From positions 34,919,083-34,983,082 of the forward strand of contig CM077115.1 of NCBI GenBank assembly GCA_039619475.1: a stretch of 64,000 bases of DNA, in the 5' to 3' direction. Numbering within the stretch: the first letter of the stretch is position 1; every line of letters begins with the position of its first letter. Made by a program: the position numbers and the translations under genes. Below are positions 53,651-58,024 of the stretch, one piece after another. The stretch comes from Icerya purchasi. Lineage: Eukaryota; Arthropoda; Insecta; Hemiptera; Monophlebidae. The notes under the pieces were generated by a model. That model was given only the letters and a program-made list of their open reading frames with translations. It did no database searches and was not told where the DNA came from.

Positions 53651-56600
53651 CATTATTATTATTCTTAATAAAAGTACGACTTTGTTTATACATTCAAAGG
53701 CTATTTTTCTAGCAAATATGGATCTACTTCAGTCACGGTCCGAAATGGTAAACAGCGTACTATCAAAAAATTTAAAAAAGAAAAAATAAAAAGAAACGGT
53801 AATTACGTCATTGTGATATAGTGACTATTTTCACGCATCGAGGTATCATTGGTAGGAAAAATTCCACAATAACAAATTACTGCATTCTTAAAAAATTATT
53901 TCGGCAGCGAACTTGGTGTTCACCCCATTTTATGTCACAACTAAGAGTTATCAGAGCAGCAGATTCATTTTCGACAGAAAAACCACACCCGAATGACTTT
54001 GTCGCAAGAACGCCGGTAAAAAATCAGTTGGACAGGTGATACCAATTCCGTGAATCAAGTACGTCGTATTTTAGGAAGAAAATTAAAACCCCATTAATGT
54101 ATTCAAATATACAAAAATTATTATAAAAAAGTTCAATAAACGGTATTCCCAAATATGAATTTCCTGAAAATAATAAATTCAGTGTTTCAAATTTTTGTTT
54201 AAAATTAACGTGACATGTAAGAAATGATTTTGGTCTATTTAAAACGATTTATTTTTCTTTACTAAAATGAAGTACTTCAATTACAACAATCTAAGAATTA
54301 TAAGTTAAAATTGTTTTGTTTTTTTCTTTTTTTTTTTTTTTGATAACAAAGTTGTCTTCAAAAATTTTCCAGACGCAGAATAGTTCAAGAAAATACAATA
54401 CAGACAGAAAGTAGTATACAAATGCGCCTTAACGAGTAGAGAACGTCATTACGCTATTTCCAGTACCATATGAAAAAAACAACTGTTAGAGAAATTCCAC
54501 AACTGAGCAAAAGTTGCCAGCGGTGAGCAATGCATGCTGGAAAATTATATTCACTCTGAGTGATAAATCTCAGTCGAAACAAAAATATTTTGTCAAAATT
54601 TATAGCTTTGTTATCAAATTATGTAAAAATACGAAGAGAATATTAAATATTTAAAGCTTTCACAGTGATTACTCATAATAAATAATTTCCGGAAACAACT
54701 GTGTTCTAAAAGATATTTATTCGCTTAACGTTTCGACCAGCTTACACTGGCCATCATTGCTCAGTGTAAGCTAGTTGAAACGTTAAACGAATAAATATCT
54801 TTTAGAACACAGTTGTTTCCGGAAATTATTTATTACGAAGAGAATATTTTAATAATAGTGCTCACTGAAAAACTACATTTTAAGTAAAACCACGTATCCT
54901 CTTTTAACATTTTGAAACATTTACATATTATAACATTGAAAAATAATAGTTGCATGTACTTCTGACAGGTTCGAAGCAAAAATATAATTAACGTGGTTTT
55001 GGTGAAAAACATTTTATTAAAAATCATCGCGTTTCTTTTTAATATATACTTTAATGACCATGACATTCTTACGCAGGGAAGAAATAAAAAATTATGTAAC
55101 GTTTTTACATTACGGAAATGCGTTATGGGCGTTATAATAATACAGATTTCTACATAACAATTATTAATTCAGTTTATTAGTTTTAAAGAAATTTTCATCA
55201 TTAAAAAAAGGTTATTTCATTTTTCGAAGAATGACATAGTCAACTAAAACCGACTCTTCTATAAAAAATGATAGAAAATTAACATTTGAGGGCTCAGGGG
55301 GCGTCCTCACCGCCAAGTCCAAAAGATCGAGTTACAAATTTGTACATAATATACCACACCACATATAAGTCCTCATCGACATTTATATGACTTTCTCCCC
55401 ATACTATCATACTGCATATAATAATTAGATTAATACTATAAAGATTTTCCCCCTTTTATCATTCAATAAAAAAATTTAGCATTGTTATTCGTAAAATAAG
55501 TATGCTTCTAGTCAGTACTTGGAAAATATAATACTAAATTTTTTACAACGTTAAAAGCAGCTCGACAATTGAAGAAAAGTAACAAAATACCTCCTTTTCT
55601 TTTTTATTAGACAGATGAAAAGTTTTAAAGTAATACAAATTATTCGATTTTTTCTGGGAATTGACTTATTATTCGTGTTTATTTACCGCATATTGCAATA
55701 GCATTTATTTATCTTGGCGACTTATAAGCAATAGTTATAGTTTATGACAAATGATAAAAAAAAAAAAAAAAAAAGAGAAAGAGAAAAAATATTAATTATA
55801 TTACCGTGCAACTAGAGTCCAGGTATTTTCTTCTGCATCTTCCTGATATATTCTAATATCAGAAATGCAATCCACCTGAGCCCAGTACACTTTACCATTA
55901 ATATCAGTGCCCAAGGGGGCTTGTCTCAATTCTTCAGCGTTCATTTTATTAACATCCGTTTTGAATTTCATATTCCAGTCAAACTGCGCATCCAGTAATA
56001 TCTAAAACACACATATAATAAAATAATGTTATGTTAAACATATTCGGAGTTTAAAAATAATTCGTATAAACATTAACGCAAATGGAAATTTGGTAGATGA
56101 GCAACATTAAAACAGAAAAATCAATAATTATAAGTTTAAATAACAAATTTAATAATTATCACTAATACTGTATATAATCTTACAAATATAGATGCACTTT
56201 TTTAAACATTTGGATTTTTTTTTTTCATAATTTTTTTCTATTATTTATATTTGAGTGCAACGTAATTATCACTTGGTCCCAAATTTTAAACAGTTTTCAA
56301 CAATTTTTTTCTGTCATGTGTACAATTAAATTGCAACAAAAGCAATGTTTATTTTCAAAAATATTTTTTATGCATATCTTCAAATTGTATCAACGGATTA
56401 AAATTTGTTTTCTTCTAATTCTCGTGCAAATATTTCTTATTAATGATTAAAAAAAAAAAAAAAAAGGAAGTTTTACATAAAAGCATTATTAGAAAAATCT
56501 AAAAACAAAATCTCTCATGGAGTCATAGTCATTTATTGAACAAAAAACTAGCGATAATTTGCAATTACAAAATTTAATTAAACGTTATGGCATTAACTAA

Positions 56601-57491
56601 GAAATCCTAATGTTTCGAATTTTTTTTTTTTTGTTAAATAAGTTTTTTAAATTACATGCGTTTAAAAAGCATTCTTTATGACCCACAAGTAAAATTTGAT
56701 TTTAACAAATTTTTTGAACCGCCATTGTTAGCTTAGATTCTTTAAGTATTATTTTCGTTTCAAAAACGATTCATGGAAGACGGTGCTATATTCGAGACGA
56801 TAAAATAATAATTTTTTAAAAAGAGTATAATCGAAGTATTTTACAACGAAATCACGAGTCAACTGAAGTTACGTTTAAACTATTAAAATATTATCATTCT
56901 TAAATAACGTTTAATTCCAATTTACCTTTAAAACTCTCAGCCGTGACGAAAGATCGAGTTTATTGTAACCAATTCTCTCCAATTCGCAGCTATCAGAAGG
57001 TGAGTATGAATAAAGTAACTTAGTAAATGCACGTTCCCATCTTTCGGCAGATACGGATTTACGGGCTTTCCTTAGTAATTTTATATGTAAATCTATCAAT
57101 TCTTGCGGGGCTAAATACAAAAATCCATTTATTTTAAAAATATTAAAAAATCAAAAAAAAATATAATCTCATTTGGTTGGCCACTTTATCACTTTCAAAA
57201 TTTCGTAATTCTACGATGGTACAAAGTAATGTTAAAGTTATAGATTCGATAAAAAATAATAAAAAAAAACAAAAAAACATTGAAACATTTAAAAAAGCGA
57301 ACATTAAAAAAATACCAAAAAAAAACAAAATAACAACCTTGTTCTTCGAACTGTAGCATTCCCTGCAACTCGACGAATGAAGGATACGTTATTCCGCATA
57401 ATTTGGCGAAGCGCTCGAAGAAGGAACAAATTACTGCAAAATTTGGATCATCTATGAAATTTTCGTTGTCTGATTTTTGAACAGACGCCAT
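3368..57491 (-). CDS. Rsf1: RSF1 (Remodeling and spacing factor 1) orthologue, 19-exon gene model
   Basis: Role known for the family: RSF1 is the nuclear histone-binding subunit of the RSF chromatin remodeler; it pairs with the ISWI ATPase (SNF2H) to space nucleosomes. Coding exons, high to low coordinate: 57338-57491, 56926-57110, 55805-56001, 47924-53199, 43379-43675, 41515-41690, 40590-40655, 39232-39362, 38010-38170, 30529-30710, 22826-23152, 20116-20373, 19455-19648, 18597-18739, 18129-18246, 15493-15613, 15293-15397, 7429-7615, 3368-6471. All introns are GT-AG and every junction keeps frame, giving 11,382 coding nt and about 3793 residues. The DDT/WHIM-like N-terminus lies at about 1-180, a C4HC3 PHD finger at about 2230-2275, and the block after the PHD at 2276-2384. 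Vertebrate RSF1 is about 1440 residues, so this protein is much longer; the excess is in exons 4 and 19. Seen: motifs, splice sites, phases. Inferred: that the exons form one transcript. Confidence 0.93.
7429..7615 (-). CDS. Rsf1: Rsf1 exon 18
   Basis: DTTYSRNKPKKLSDDDEYIQ, then Glu/Asp-rich sequence (EEEEEPYQEND, SSEEDVEKKSDEPA). It starts in phase 0 after a CTTAG acceptor and ends in phase 1 at GCAG|GTTTGT, which joins exon 19 to give EPAADNSK. It lies 7.7 kb downstream of exon 17 because of transposons in intron 17. Confidence 0.87.
7926..10326 (+). mobile_element. Broken APE-type LINE (endonuclease tail plus reverse transcriptase)
   Basis: Antisense insertion in Rsf1 intron 17. Endonuclease tail at 8010-8310 (LIITNIWF, DRLRIQIDYVM, DTDHNLV). 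A connector at 8434-8673 carries KWWKEQCDELDDL. RT follows at 8748-9512, with YRPISLVTHASKIM, YVDYSKAFDRVEW, and GVRQGCLLSPALFNIY. The usual F/Y-A-D-D appears as FADDRVLIS at 9523 after a frameshift. The C-terminal tail at 9781-10170 has ETWCWRRMLKISW and GHVLRHNILL. The 3' end has an AAATAAAAATAAGTAAATAA tail. At least four stops/frameshifts make it non-autonomous. Clade is RTE/BovB-like or close by recall. Confidence 0.85.
8748..9512 (+). pseudogene. LINE reverse transcriptase fragment
   Basis: Longest intact piece (254 codons) of the LINE above. It holds the fingers and palm: NKAPGIGSMQAELI, IPKKMRPKGYEEYRPIS, VDYSKAFDRVEW (first catalytic Asp), RQGCLLSPALFNIY. It stops at VDDV just before the second catalytic motif, which continues in the next frame at 9518 (KFADDRVLIS). 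No intact enzyme can be made. Confidence 0.85.
11751..11765. repeat. Left target-site duplication of the Jockey insertion
   Basis: ATAATACATATTTCA, identical to 12724-12738. The right inverted arm contains a single near-copy of this stretch without any insertion. Confidence 0.9.
11766..12723 (+). mobile_element. 5'-truncated Jockey-type LINE with poly-A and 15-bp target duplication
   Basis: Starts inside the RT palm: QAGVPQGSVLGPILYLLY, then MFADDTAVMA with the catalytic FADD, and a thumb region CVKYLGMHLDSGLNW, ILKPAWSYGCQLWGCAK. One stop at 12058 splits the frame. The 3' part has CCACTTAAGTGG palindrome, then a poly-A at about 12701-12724. The 15-bp sequence ATAATACATATTTCA occurs exactly at 11751-11765 and 12724-12738, which defines the insertion. 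The inverted arm at 13950-14238 carries the corresponding empty site. Confidence 0.9.
12724..12738. repeat. Right target-site duplication of the Jockey insertion
   Basis: Exact second copy of ATAATACATATTTCA directly after the poly-A tail of the Jockey element. Confidence 0.9.
12980..13850 (-). pseudogene. Decayed transposase with SWIM zinc-finger-like segment
   Basis: Interior of the inverted-repeat relic. From high to low coordinate: a 71-codon open piece at 13848-13633 containing VYRVFMPSLKDK, then LEKLKSSGVLDFPEMTKMDL, GIYQL, LSYLAEMMDQKGEIDLSYFK, and YYCECTNG. The LFTG-YQL-A-SYLAEM pattern and the C-x-C beginning a SWIM motif (CxCx(n)CxH) are visible; the C-terminal Cys/His pair appears lost. 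Several stops and frameshifts. Family assignment is from memory of the motif order. Confidence 0.5.
14821..14876. repeat. Perfect 28-bp tandem duplication
   Basis: Two identical adjacent 28-bp units (14821-14848 and 14849-14876), each beginning TAAGAGCCGATTTG. A third partial start (TAAGAACCC) follows. It lies in Rsf1 intron 17. No function visible. Confidence 0.9.
15293..15397 (-). CDS. Rsf1: Rsf1 exon 17
   Basis: VAYGLSNSDDDEAPVRKTRG then RKINYQENLDSDSEP, 35 codons, phase 0 at both ends (TTTCAG acceptor, CCG|GTATAT donor). RKINYQENLDSDSEP parallels human RQINYKEDSESDGS. Cassette candidate. Confidence 0.87.
15493..15613 (-). CDS. Rsf1: Rsf1 exon 16
   Basis: NRYSATFKSKQRRRRKISFD, then GDSDDEHAMKKASKKRKRIS. 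The RRRRK run followed by an acidic stretch resembles human ETRRRRSRRNQKRQINY. A donor at AAGC|GTATAT (about 15500) would lead to a stop in exon 17. The donor at ATCA|GTTAGT keeps frame and is used here. Confidence 0.75.
16074..16830 (-). mobile_element. Internally deleted mariner relic
   Basis: Inverted ends: GTGTTTCAAAAGTCTCCGCC at 16077 and its inverted counterpart ending near 16829 (GGAGACTTTTGAAACGCC). Minus-strand fragments match mariner transposase: ATVFWDRYEPLF, TIINFDRYCQTLNNLKK (16600-16470) and LKHNVTTWLQKLNTHQYQLG further on. The N-terminal half and part of the catalytic core are deleted. Located in Rsf1 intron 15. Confidence 0.75.
18129..18246 (-). CDS. Rsf1: Rsf1 exon 15
   Basis: NDDSDDSEVYTRKKKSNRYN then NDSSDDSEKEDSTWGKRK; starts in phase 1 after TTTTAG and ends in phase 2 at ACG|GTAGGA. 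Joining it directly to exon 16 completes an Arg codon and keeps frame, which argues against any exon in the 17.5-kb region between them. Confidence 0.82.
18597..18739 (-). CDS. Rsf1: Rsf1 exon 14
   Basis: EAEEDDEEYVAGDTDSDEFA, then YRRSRREKLQPTRRSARART and RFDSDF. It starts in phase 2 and ends in phase 1 at TTTA|GTATGT. The pattern acidic block then RRSRR/RRSAR resembles human SNDDSDTDFCSRRLRRHPS. Confidence 0.86.
19455..19648 (-). CDS. Rsf1: Rsf1 exon 13
   Basis: EKKSPKSDVASDSEDSDDY, then NIRKKPKKLTQLDLSTDEDH and DFKGP. Starts in phase 0 after TTTTTCAG, ends in phase 2 at CCAG|GTATTT. Acidic serine clusters separated by Lys-rich patches match the style of the RSF1 C-terminal third. Confidence 0.83.
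20116..20373 (-). CDS. Rsf1: Rsf1 exon 12
   Basis: 86 codons, phase 0 both ends, starts GEVEAKLTGSNVFNQSLSIS and ends SSDSSVSEE. No recognised domain. Clear TTTTTCAG acceptor and GAG|GTTAGT donor; frame continues into exon 13 (EKKSPKSDV). A cassette candidate because of its symmetric phase. Confidence 0.82.
20671..20863. repeat. Foldback repeat, ~80-bp inverted arms
   Basis: Arm 20671-20751 pairs with 20781-20863 around a loop of about 29 bp. Both arms contain the core CGTTTCGAAGAC and TTTAAACACACCACTATAAA. Arm identity about 85-90% by eye. It lies in Rsf1 intron 11 and would form a hairpin in the pre-mRNA. Similar in layout to the hairpin at 54677-54834. Confidence 0.85.
21672..21983. repeat. 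Direct repeat pair with ~258-bp spacing
   Basis: GGATGTGCTCTGCTTTATCT at about 21673 recurs as GGATGTGCTCTGCTATATCT at 21931, and each is followed by TATAAC-AG-CACTGCTAATAC and ACTTG-TAACC. The similarity spans about 54 bp. The surrounding 21600-22200 holds other TAACC/TAACCAG echoes and TG/TA simple repeats. Possibly the remnant of a tandem satellite. In Rsf1 intron 11. Confidence 0.75.
22826..23152 (-). CDS. Rsf1: Rsf1 exon 11, conserved post-PHD block
   Basis: Starts NKLLEGLKQMLK right after the PHD's CQH, equivalent to human HKLLCEKLEEQL. RLEYVGISLSNILASPQ matches human RLVYVGISIENIIPPQ. RNRRQTNFSYRFHEFDDLIN matches RTRKCISYRFDEFDEAID. Phase 0 at both ends, 109 codons. Together with exon 10 this is the strongest family evidence in the window. 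Confidence 0.95.
23221..23282. repeat. Compound (CA)n/(TA)n microsatellite
   Basis: About ten CA units followed by about seventeen TA units, in Rsf1 intron 10 just upstream of exon 11's acceptor (about 70 bp away on the gene strand). Confidence 0.95.
23477..25655 (+). mobile_element. Tigger-type DNA transposon, copy 1
   Basis: Terminal inverted repeat CAGTAGCCTCCCGATTAA at 23477 and its exact inverse ending at 25655; TA flanks the left end. Plus-strand transposase pieces: NADETGLNYKMLPDKTL (24440), ILLIDNAPSHPSIHS (24780) and NTTSIIQPMDQGIIVSFK (24865), the D, D and third-Asp region of the pogo/Tigger/Jerky family. The CENP-B-like N-terminal region is frameshifted (23900-24320), and stops at 24328, 24611 and 25023 split the protein. 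Non-autonomous. Antisense to Rsf1, in intron 10. A nearly identical inverted copy lies at 44985-47177. Confidence 0.9.
25662..27283 (+). mobile_element. Mariner element with unusually long (~150-bp) inverted ends
   Basis: Begins CATAGGTTGTCCAAAAAA; the inverse ends at 27283, followed by TA. Inverted similarity extends about 150 bp inward (both ends share AGCGACAAGCGGTAAAATAC). Transposase pieces: HHLTREQLQQRVNVCNNWKK, ITADETWTYHYDP (first Asp, 26520), ILQDNARPHTAHATV (second Asp) and HPPYSPDLALRDLWLFP (third Asp region). The D34D-type triad is still readable but the frame is broken near 26583 and 26740, and the N-terminal half has many stops. It starts 6 bp from the end of Tigger copy 1. Confidence 0.88.
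27913..30422 (+). mobile_element. Kolobok-like DNA transposon (TTAA target, Mutator-like transposase)
   Basis: TTAA flanks both ends (27909-27912 and 30423-30426). The ends share CTCCCTAGTGTGAC in inverted orientation. Interior plus-strand fragments match the animal 'Mutator-like transposase' family: CKNCKKEIKFNEASPRGLGF and YEINRRIVIVMRLLGIG (28510-28690), YCKSCRTWK, GSAAKMEIDGIKEMFNRSIE and GGKYTRYIGDGDSA (28890-29110), CPTGENSWCAYRRAQAQG and NNNESYNGLL (29290-29500), then a Lys/Ala-rich tail ending 29793. TTAA targets with this protein suggest Kolobok. The ORF is broken by several stops. In Rsf1 intron 10. Confidence 0.82.
28512..29793 (+). pseudogene. Broken Kolobok/Mutator-like transposase
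   Basis: Zinc-binding start (CKNCKKE...CECG), then INRRIVIVMRLLG, the nuclease-region motif YIGDGDSA, later CPTGENSWCAYRR, LSKRELLERC and NNNESYNG, and C-terminal INHSG/HQAASKEGRTAHRK. Stops at 28692 and several later, plus frame changes, so it is dead. The order of motifs matches the family I recall; no search was run. Confidence 0.78.
30529..30710 (-). CDS. Rsf1: Rsf1 exon 10, PHD finger
   Basis: Codes for the C4HC3 PHD zinc finger: CKKC, then ILLCDGCDTGWHASCL, then WFCPPCQH. It aligns closely with human RSF1 (CKKCGLPNHPELILLCDSCD and WFCPPCQHKLL). All eight zinc ligands are present. The start at 30710 (acceptor TGTATAG) is chosen by phase: exon 9 ends in phase 1. A second acceptor at 30735 sits 25 nt upstream. 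The donor is CAT|GTAAGT. Confidence 0.95.
31165..32501 (-). mobile_element. 5'-truncated LINE fragment with RNase H domain
   Basis: Minus-strand 413-codon intact frame (32501-31260) from the C-terminus of a LINE ORF2. RNase H motifs: CLYTDGVKA, ALDAEIYAIVFC, ALLITDSLNSLQ, FLWVPAHVGIPGNERVNRAA. The last usual Asp is Asn (GNERVNRAA instead of GNE-AD--A). A Cys/His knuckle follows: CPFCSQPSAPSTYHLLLEC. A T-run at 31171-31178 (poly-A on the minus strand) may mark the 3' end. RNase H places it near the I or R1 groups. Sense orientation relative to Rsf1, in intron 9. Confidence 0.87.
31260..32501 (-). pseudogene. LINE ORF2 C-terminal fragment (RNase H plus CCHC knuckle), open frame
   Basis: A 413-codon uninterrupted frame, the longest TE frame in the window, suggesting a fairly recent insertion. 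It lacks endonuclease and RT, so it cannot act alone. It includes D-E-D of the RNase H active site with the fourth position changed to Asn. Confidence 0.85.
33061..33801. mobile_element. TTAA-flanked MITE, Kolobok-like
   Basis: TTAA at 33061 and at 33798. Left end GGGGGGTGGTAACACCACTT and right end, inverted, GGGGTTACACCACTCTAG share G-run plus ACACCACT-TAG. The 741-bp interior is non-coding and AT-rich, with CGCGATTATCTCGGAACC-type sequence like the non-coding part of the larger TTAA element at 27913-30422. No transposase. In Rsf1 intron 9. Confidence 0.7.
34130..34730 (-). mobile_element. LINE RT thumb relic
   Basis: Minus-strand fragments VGYLGIQLDRKLTSN, VANKLRVLNYLFYYLEHF and GAGWRKYTVGLVKNYRIRLL match the post-FADD region of LINE RTs (YLG--LD--L-W--H, GG---KYT--LVK-Q-R). 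A further piece, FGELHRSNFLSFVLQHKDKL, lies downstream in another frame. Heavily decayed. An (ATT)n microsatellite at 34737-34774 abuts its 5' side. Confidence 0.7.
34737..34774. repeat. (ATT)n microsatellite
   Basis: About 13 uninterrupted ATT units in Rsf1 intron 9. Confidence 0.95.
35215..36010. other. GC/CpG-richer island of unknown nature in intron 9
   Basis: In a region otherwise about two-thirds A+T, this stretch has frequent CG dinucleotides (for example CGACACGCGCGACGCTGCGC at about 35534). Two overlapping minus-strand open frames (35733-35425 and 35902-35708) have no recognised similarity. It could be an internal promoter, an unclassified repeat, or chance. Confidence 0.3.
38010..38170 (-). 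CDS. Rsf1: Rsf1 exon 9, acidic segment before the PHD
   Basis: Begins in phase 2 and reads SENEIEDEHYYEED, then a Glu run and DVEDDDYVPLKKARTARRG. It ends in phase 1 at CGTG|GTATGT. Acidic stretches directly ahead of the PHD are a family feature. Joining to the acceptor at 30710 preserves frame; joining to the stronger-looking acceptor at 30735 does not. Confidence 0.88.
38640..39110. repeat. Unclassified GC-richer insert in intron 8
   Basis: A sharply bounded patch with higher GC (ACGTCGTGCCGGGTGGTAA at about 38775) between AT-rich sequence. No transposase motif or terminal repeat that I can see. Possibly a degraded repeat. Confidence 0.25.
39232..39362 (-). CDS. Rsf1: Rsf1 exon 8
   Basis: ESENEEYKSDGKSDS then a seven-lysine run and KNPWKSSSGS, ending in phase 2 at CCAG|GTATAT. 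The Lys run followed by N-P-W is similar in character to the KVRWTGSRTRGRWKY segment before the PHD in human RSF1. In frame with exons 7 and 9. Confidence 0.85.
40590..40655 (-). CDS. Rsf1: Rsf1 exon 7, 22-codon microexon-like exon
   Basis: STPSKSTNIKSNKKSSKRKK plus ED: 66 nt, phase 0 at both ends, TTTTCAG acceptor and GAT|GTAAGT donor. Both neighbours join it in frame. Its symmetric phase makes it a cassette candidate. Confidence 0.82.
41515..41690 (-). CDS. Rsf1: Rsf1 exon 6
   Basis: Residues about 2037-2095. It reads LLLGLDVDNVTLNYGND, then a basic stretch RSIRQSRRIAQIKIREQAEAK. The IRQSRRIAQ pattern resembles the LRRSPRIS-type basic motif upstream of the PHD in vertebrate RSF1. It starts in phase 1 and ends in phase 0 at TCG|GTATGT. 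Confidence 0.87.
43101..43126. repeat. (AT)n microsatellite next to the SINE
   Basis: About 11-12 AT units immediately 5' of the tRNA-derived element. Confidence 0.9.
43141..43336 (+). mobile_element. tRNA-derived SINE
   Basis: The head looks like a tRNA: TGGCCTAATTGCTAAGACG fits an internal A box, followed by an anticodon-like hairpin GGCTTCCATTTCGGAAG. The B-box site (ATTTTCATCTC) is degraded from GGTTCGAATCC, and the acceptor stem pairs poorly. About 110 bp of unrelated sequence follows (TTCTTCTACGAATTAGAAG palindrome, then GTGAGAATAGTAAATATA). A real tRNA gene would not carry this body. In Rsf1 intron 5, antisense. Confidence 0.65.
43379..43675 (-). CDS. Rsf1: Rsf1 exon 5
   Basis: Residues about 1938-2037, Lys-rich start (KRGAKKNAAIKEK) and an acidic serine-rich middle (EEEKSSESEDSDS). 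It enters and leaves in phase 1, so its 297 nt could be skipped without breaking frame. Acceptor TTTTAG, donor AAGT|GTAAGT. The SINE-containing intron 5 follows. Confidence 0.85.
43905..44520 (-). mobile_element. LINE C-terminal relic with RNase H remnants
   Basis: Minus-strand pieces: IATDSLTALHNIHEKLNHPV (RNase H third motif plus downstream), then CGVPITIPHLLTEC near 43990 (Cys/His knuckle, C--PIT--HLL-EC). Frames are shifted and the WxPAHxG motif is lost. In Rsf1 intron 4. Confidence 0.6.
44985..47177 (-). mobile_element. Tigger-type DNA transposon, copy 2 (inverted relative to copy 1)
   Basis: TA-flanked at both ends (44983-44984, 47178-47179). Left end CAGTAACCTACCGATTAA, right end inverse of TAGTAGCCTCCCGATTAA. 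The two longest transposase fragments (46339-46055 and 45981-45643) match copy 1 residue for residue except one Asn-to-Ser change. It carries the same three internal stops as copy 1, so both descend from an already dead master. It differs by a (TA)n expansion at 45136-45170. In Rsf1 intron 4, sense to Rsf1. Confidence 0.92.
47924..53199 (-). CDS. Rsf1: Rsf1 exon 4, 5.3-kb charged disordered exon
   Basis: Residues about 179-1938, uninterrupted for 1758 codons. It begins GTSLGDLIDRLAEEQDPDYK, then becomes Asp/Glu/Lys/Ser-rich with no recognisable fold. The last third is Lys-rich (repeated KKxKxK stretches) and basic. It ends in phase 1 at AAAG|GTAAAA. Base composition is richer in CG dinucleotides than the flanking introns, consistent with real coding sequence. 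The protein sequence is poorly conserved in the family; its assignment rests on position, frame continuity and composition, not on domain matches. Confidence 0.9.
53613..53647. repeat. Long A homopolymer
   Basis: Over 30 consecutive A in Rsf1 intron 3. No LINE body or target duplication is visible upstream, so it may be a simple slippage tract. Confidence 0.9.
54677..54834. repeat. Near-perfect foldback hairpin, 73-bp arms
   Basis: Arm 54677-54749 is the inverse of 54762-54834 with only about three mismatches; a 12-bp loop separates them. Each arm contains AACGTTT-GA-CAGCTTACACTG and AATAAATATCTTTTAGAACA. Lies in Rsf1 intron 3. The arm resembles a small self-folding motif: CCAG...CTGG stem followed by CGAAACG, reminiscent of hammerhead-ribozyme-like repeats associated with Penelope-like elements, but the strict core is not present. 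Confidence 0.9.
55805..56001 (-). CDS. Rsf1: Rsf1 exon 3, WHIM-like segment
   Basis: Residues about 114-179. ILLDAQFDWNMKFKTDVNK, then LRQAPLGTDINGKVYW, then a W-containing end (TWTLVAR) match the RSF1 region with LR-QPIGRDKDGLMYWYQ in human. It starts in phase 0 and ends in phase 2. The G-x-D-x-G-x-x-YW pattern is typical of WHIM2-like motifs in ISWI partner proteins. Confidence 0.92.
56926..57110 (-). CDS. Rsf1: Rsf1 exon 2, DDT/WHIM-like segment
   Basis: Residues about 52-113. It starts in phase 1 after a TTTAG acceptor and ends in phase 0 at AAG|GTAAAT. PQELIDLHIKLLRKARKSVS followed by ERWERAF aligns with the human RSF1 segment that reads KELVELHLKLMRKIGKSVTA. This helical segment follows the DDT core. 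Confidence 0.92.
57338..57491 (-). CDS. Rsf1: Rsf1 exon 1, start codon and DDT-like segment
   Basis: Codes for residues 1-51, ending in phase 1 at a GTTGTT donor. The stretch DPNFAVICSFFERFAKLCG matches the conserved N-terminus of RSF1 (human NFAVVCSFLERYG). The ATG at 57491 is the first in frame with this motif and leaves about ten residues before the conserved part. TTTTATA lies just upstream of the ATG, so the first exon may be entirely coding or carry only a short leader. Confidence 0.92.
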
Positions 57492-57830
57492 TATAAAACA
57501 ATTACCATTCTGACTATACTTTGATTACGAAGTTTAACTTCGCATACATTTCAACAATAAAATTCATCGTAGCGAATGTATTCGACTACAAACATTAAAC
57601 TTTAAACAACTAACCAACTAATAAAAAGTATTTTAATTTCAGTTTCATTAATTATACTAAAAATTATTATAATTTTAAACACATACAACACAAAATGTAT
57701 ACAAAAACAAGGAAACGCGCATATTTTTAATTTTAATGTTCGTAAAGTCTACAAACCTATTCGAATACATTCTGTTTTGTACAATTTGGTTTTTACTTTA
57801 TAGTTTGTTTGTCTGTAAAGATGGCGCTGC
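57492..57830. promoter_or_regulatory. Putative Rsf1 promoter, possibly bidirectional
   Basis: About 330 bp separate the Rsf1 start codon from a plus-strand ATGGCGCTGCAG (57822) that heads a short open frame. No clear TATA box sits at a normal distance. AAGATGGCG at 57819 resembles the YY1/Pho-type element common at 5' ends of housekeeping genes. The promoter assignment is from position, not from a recognised core element. Confidence 0.3.
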
Positions 57831-58024
57831 AGTTCAAAATATTTCGAAATACAAAGGTCGGTTTACCATTTAGAGAATTTATATTATATTCGAAGCGACG
57901 GCTAAATAATTCCCTATTCAACAGAATACGTTTTATTTCACTACATCTATTATTATTATTATCAGGAAATAAAATTGTTCGTTTTATTTTAATTCCGAAA
58001 AATAATAATCTGCATTTCCTATAA
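57809..58024 (+). CDS. Possible first exon or short ORF, divergent from Rsf1
   Basis: A 71-codon frame; a second ATG at 57822 begins MALQFKIFRNTKVGLPFREF. I do not recognise the product. It contains a hydrophobic Leu run (LHLLLLLSG) and basic flanks. A potential donor (AAAG|GTCGGT) follows NTK. It may be a real first exon of a divergent gene or chance; AT-rich sequence nearby produces many short frames. Confidence 0.2.
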   Translation: MSVKMALQFKIFRNTKVGLPFREFILYSKRRLNNSLFNRIRFISLHLLLLLSGNKIVRFILIPKNNNLHFL

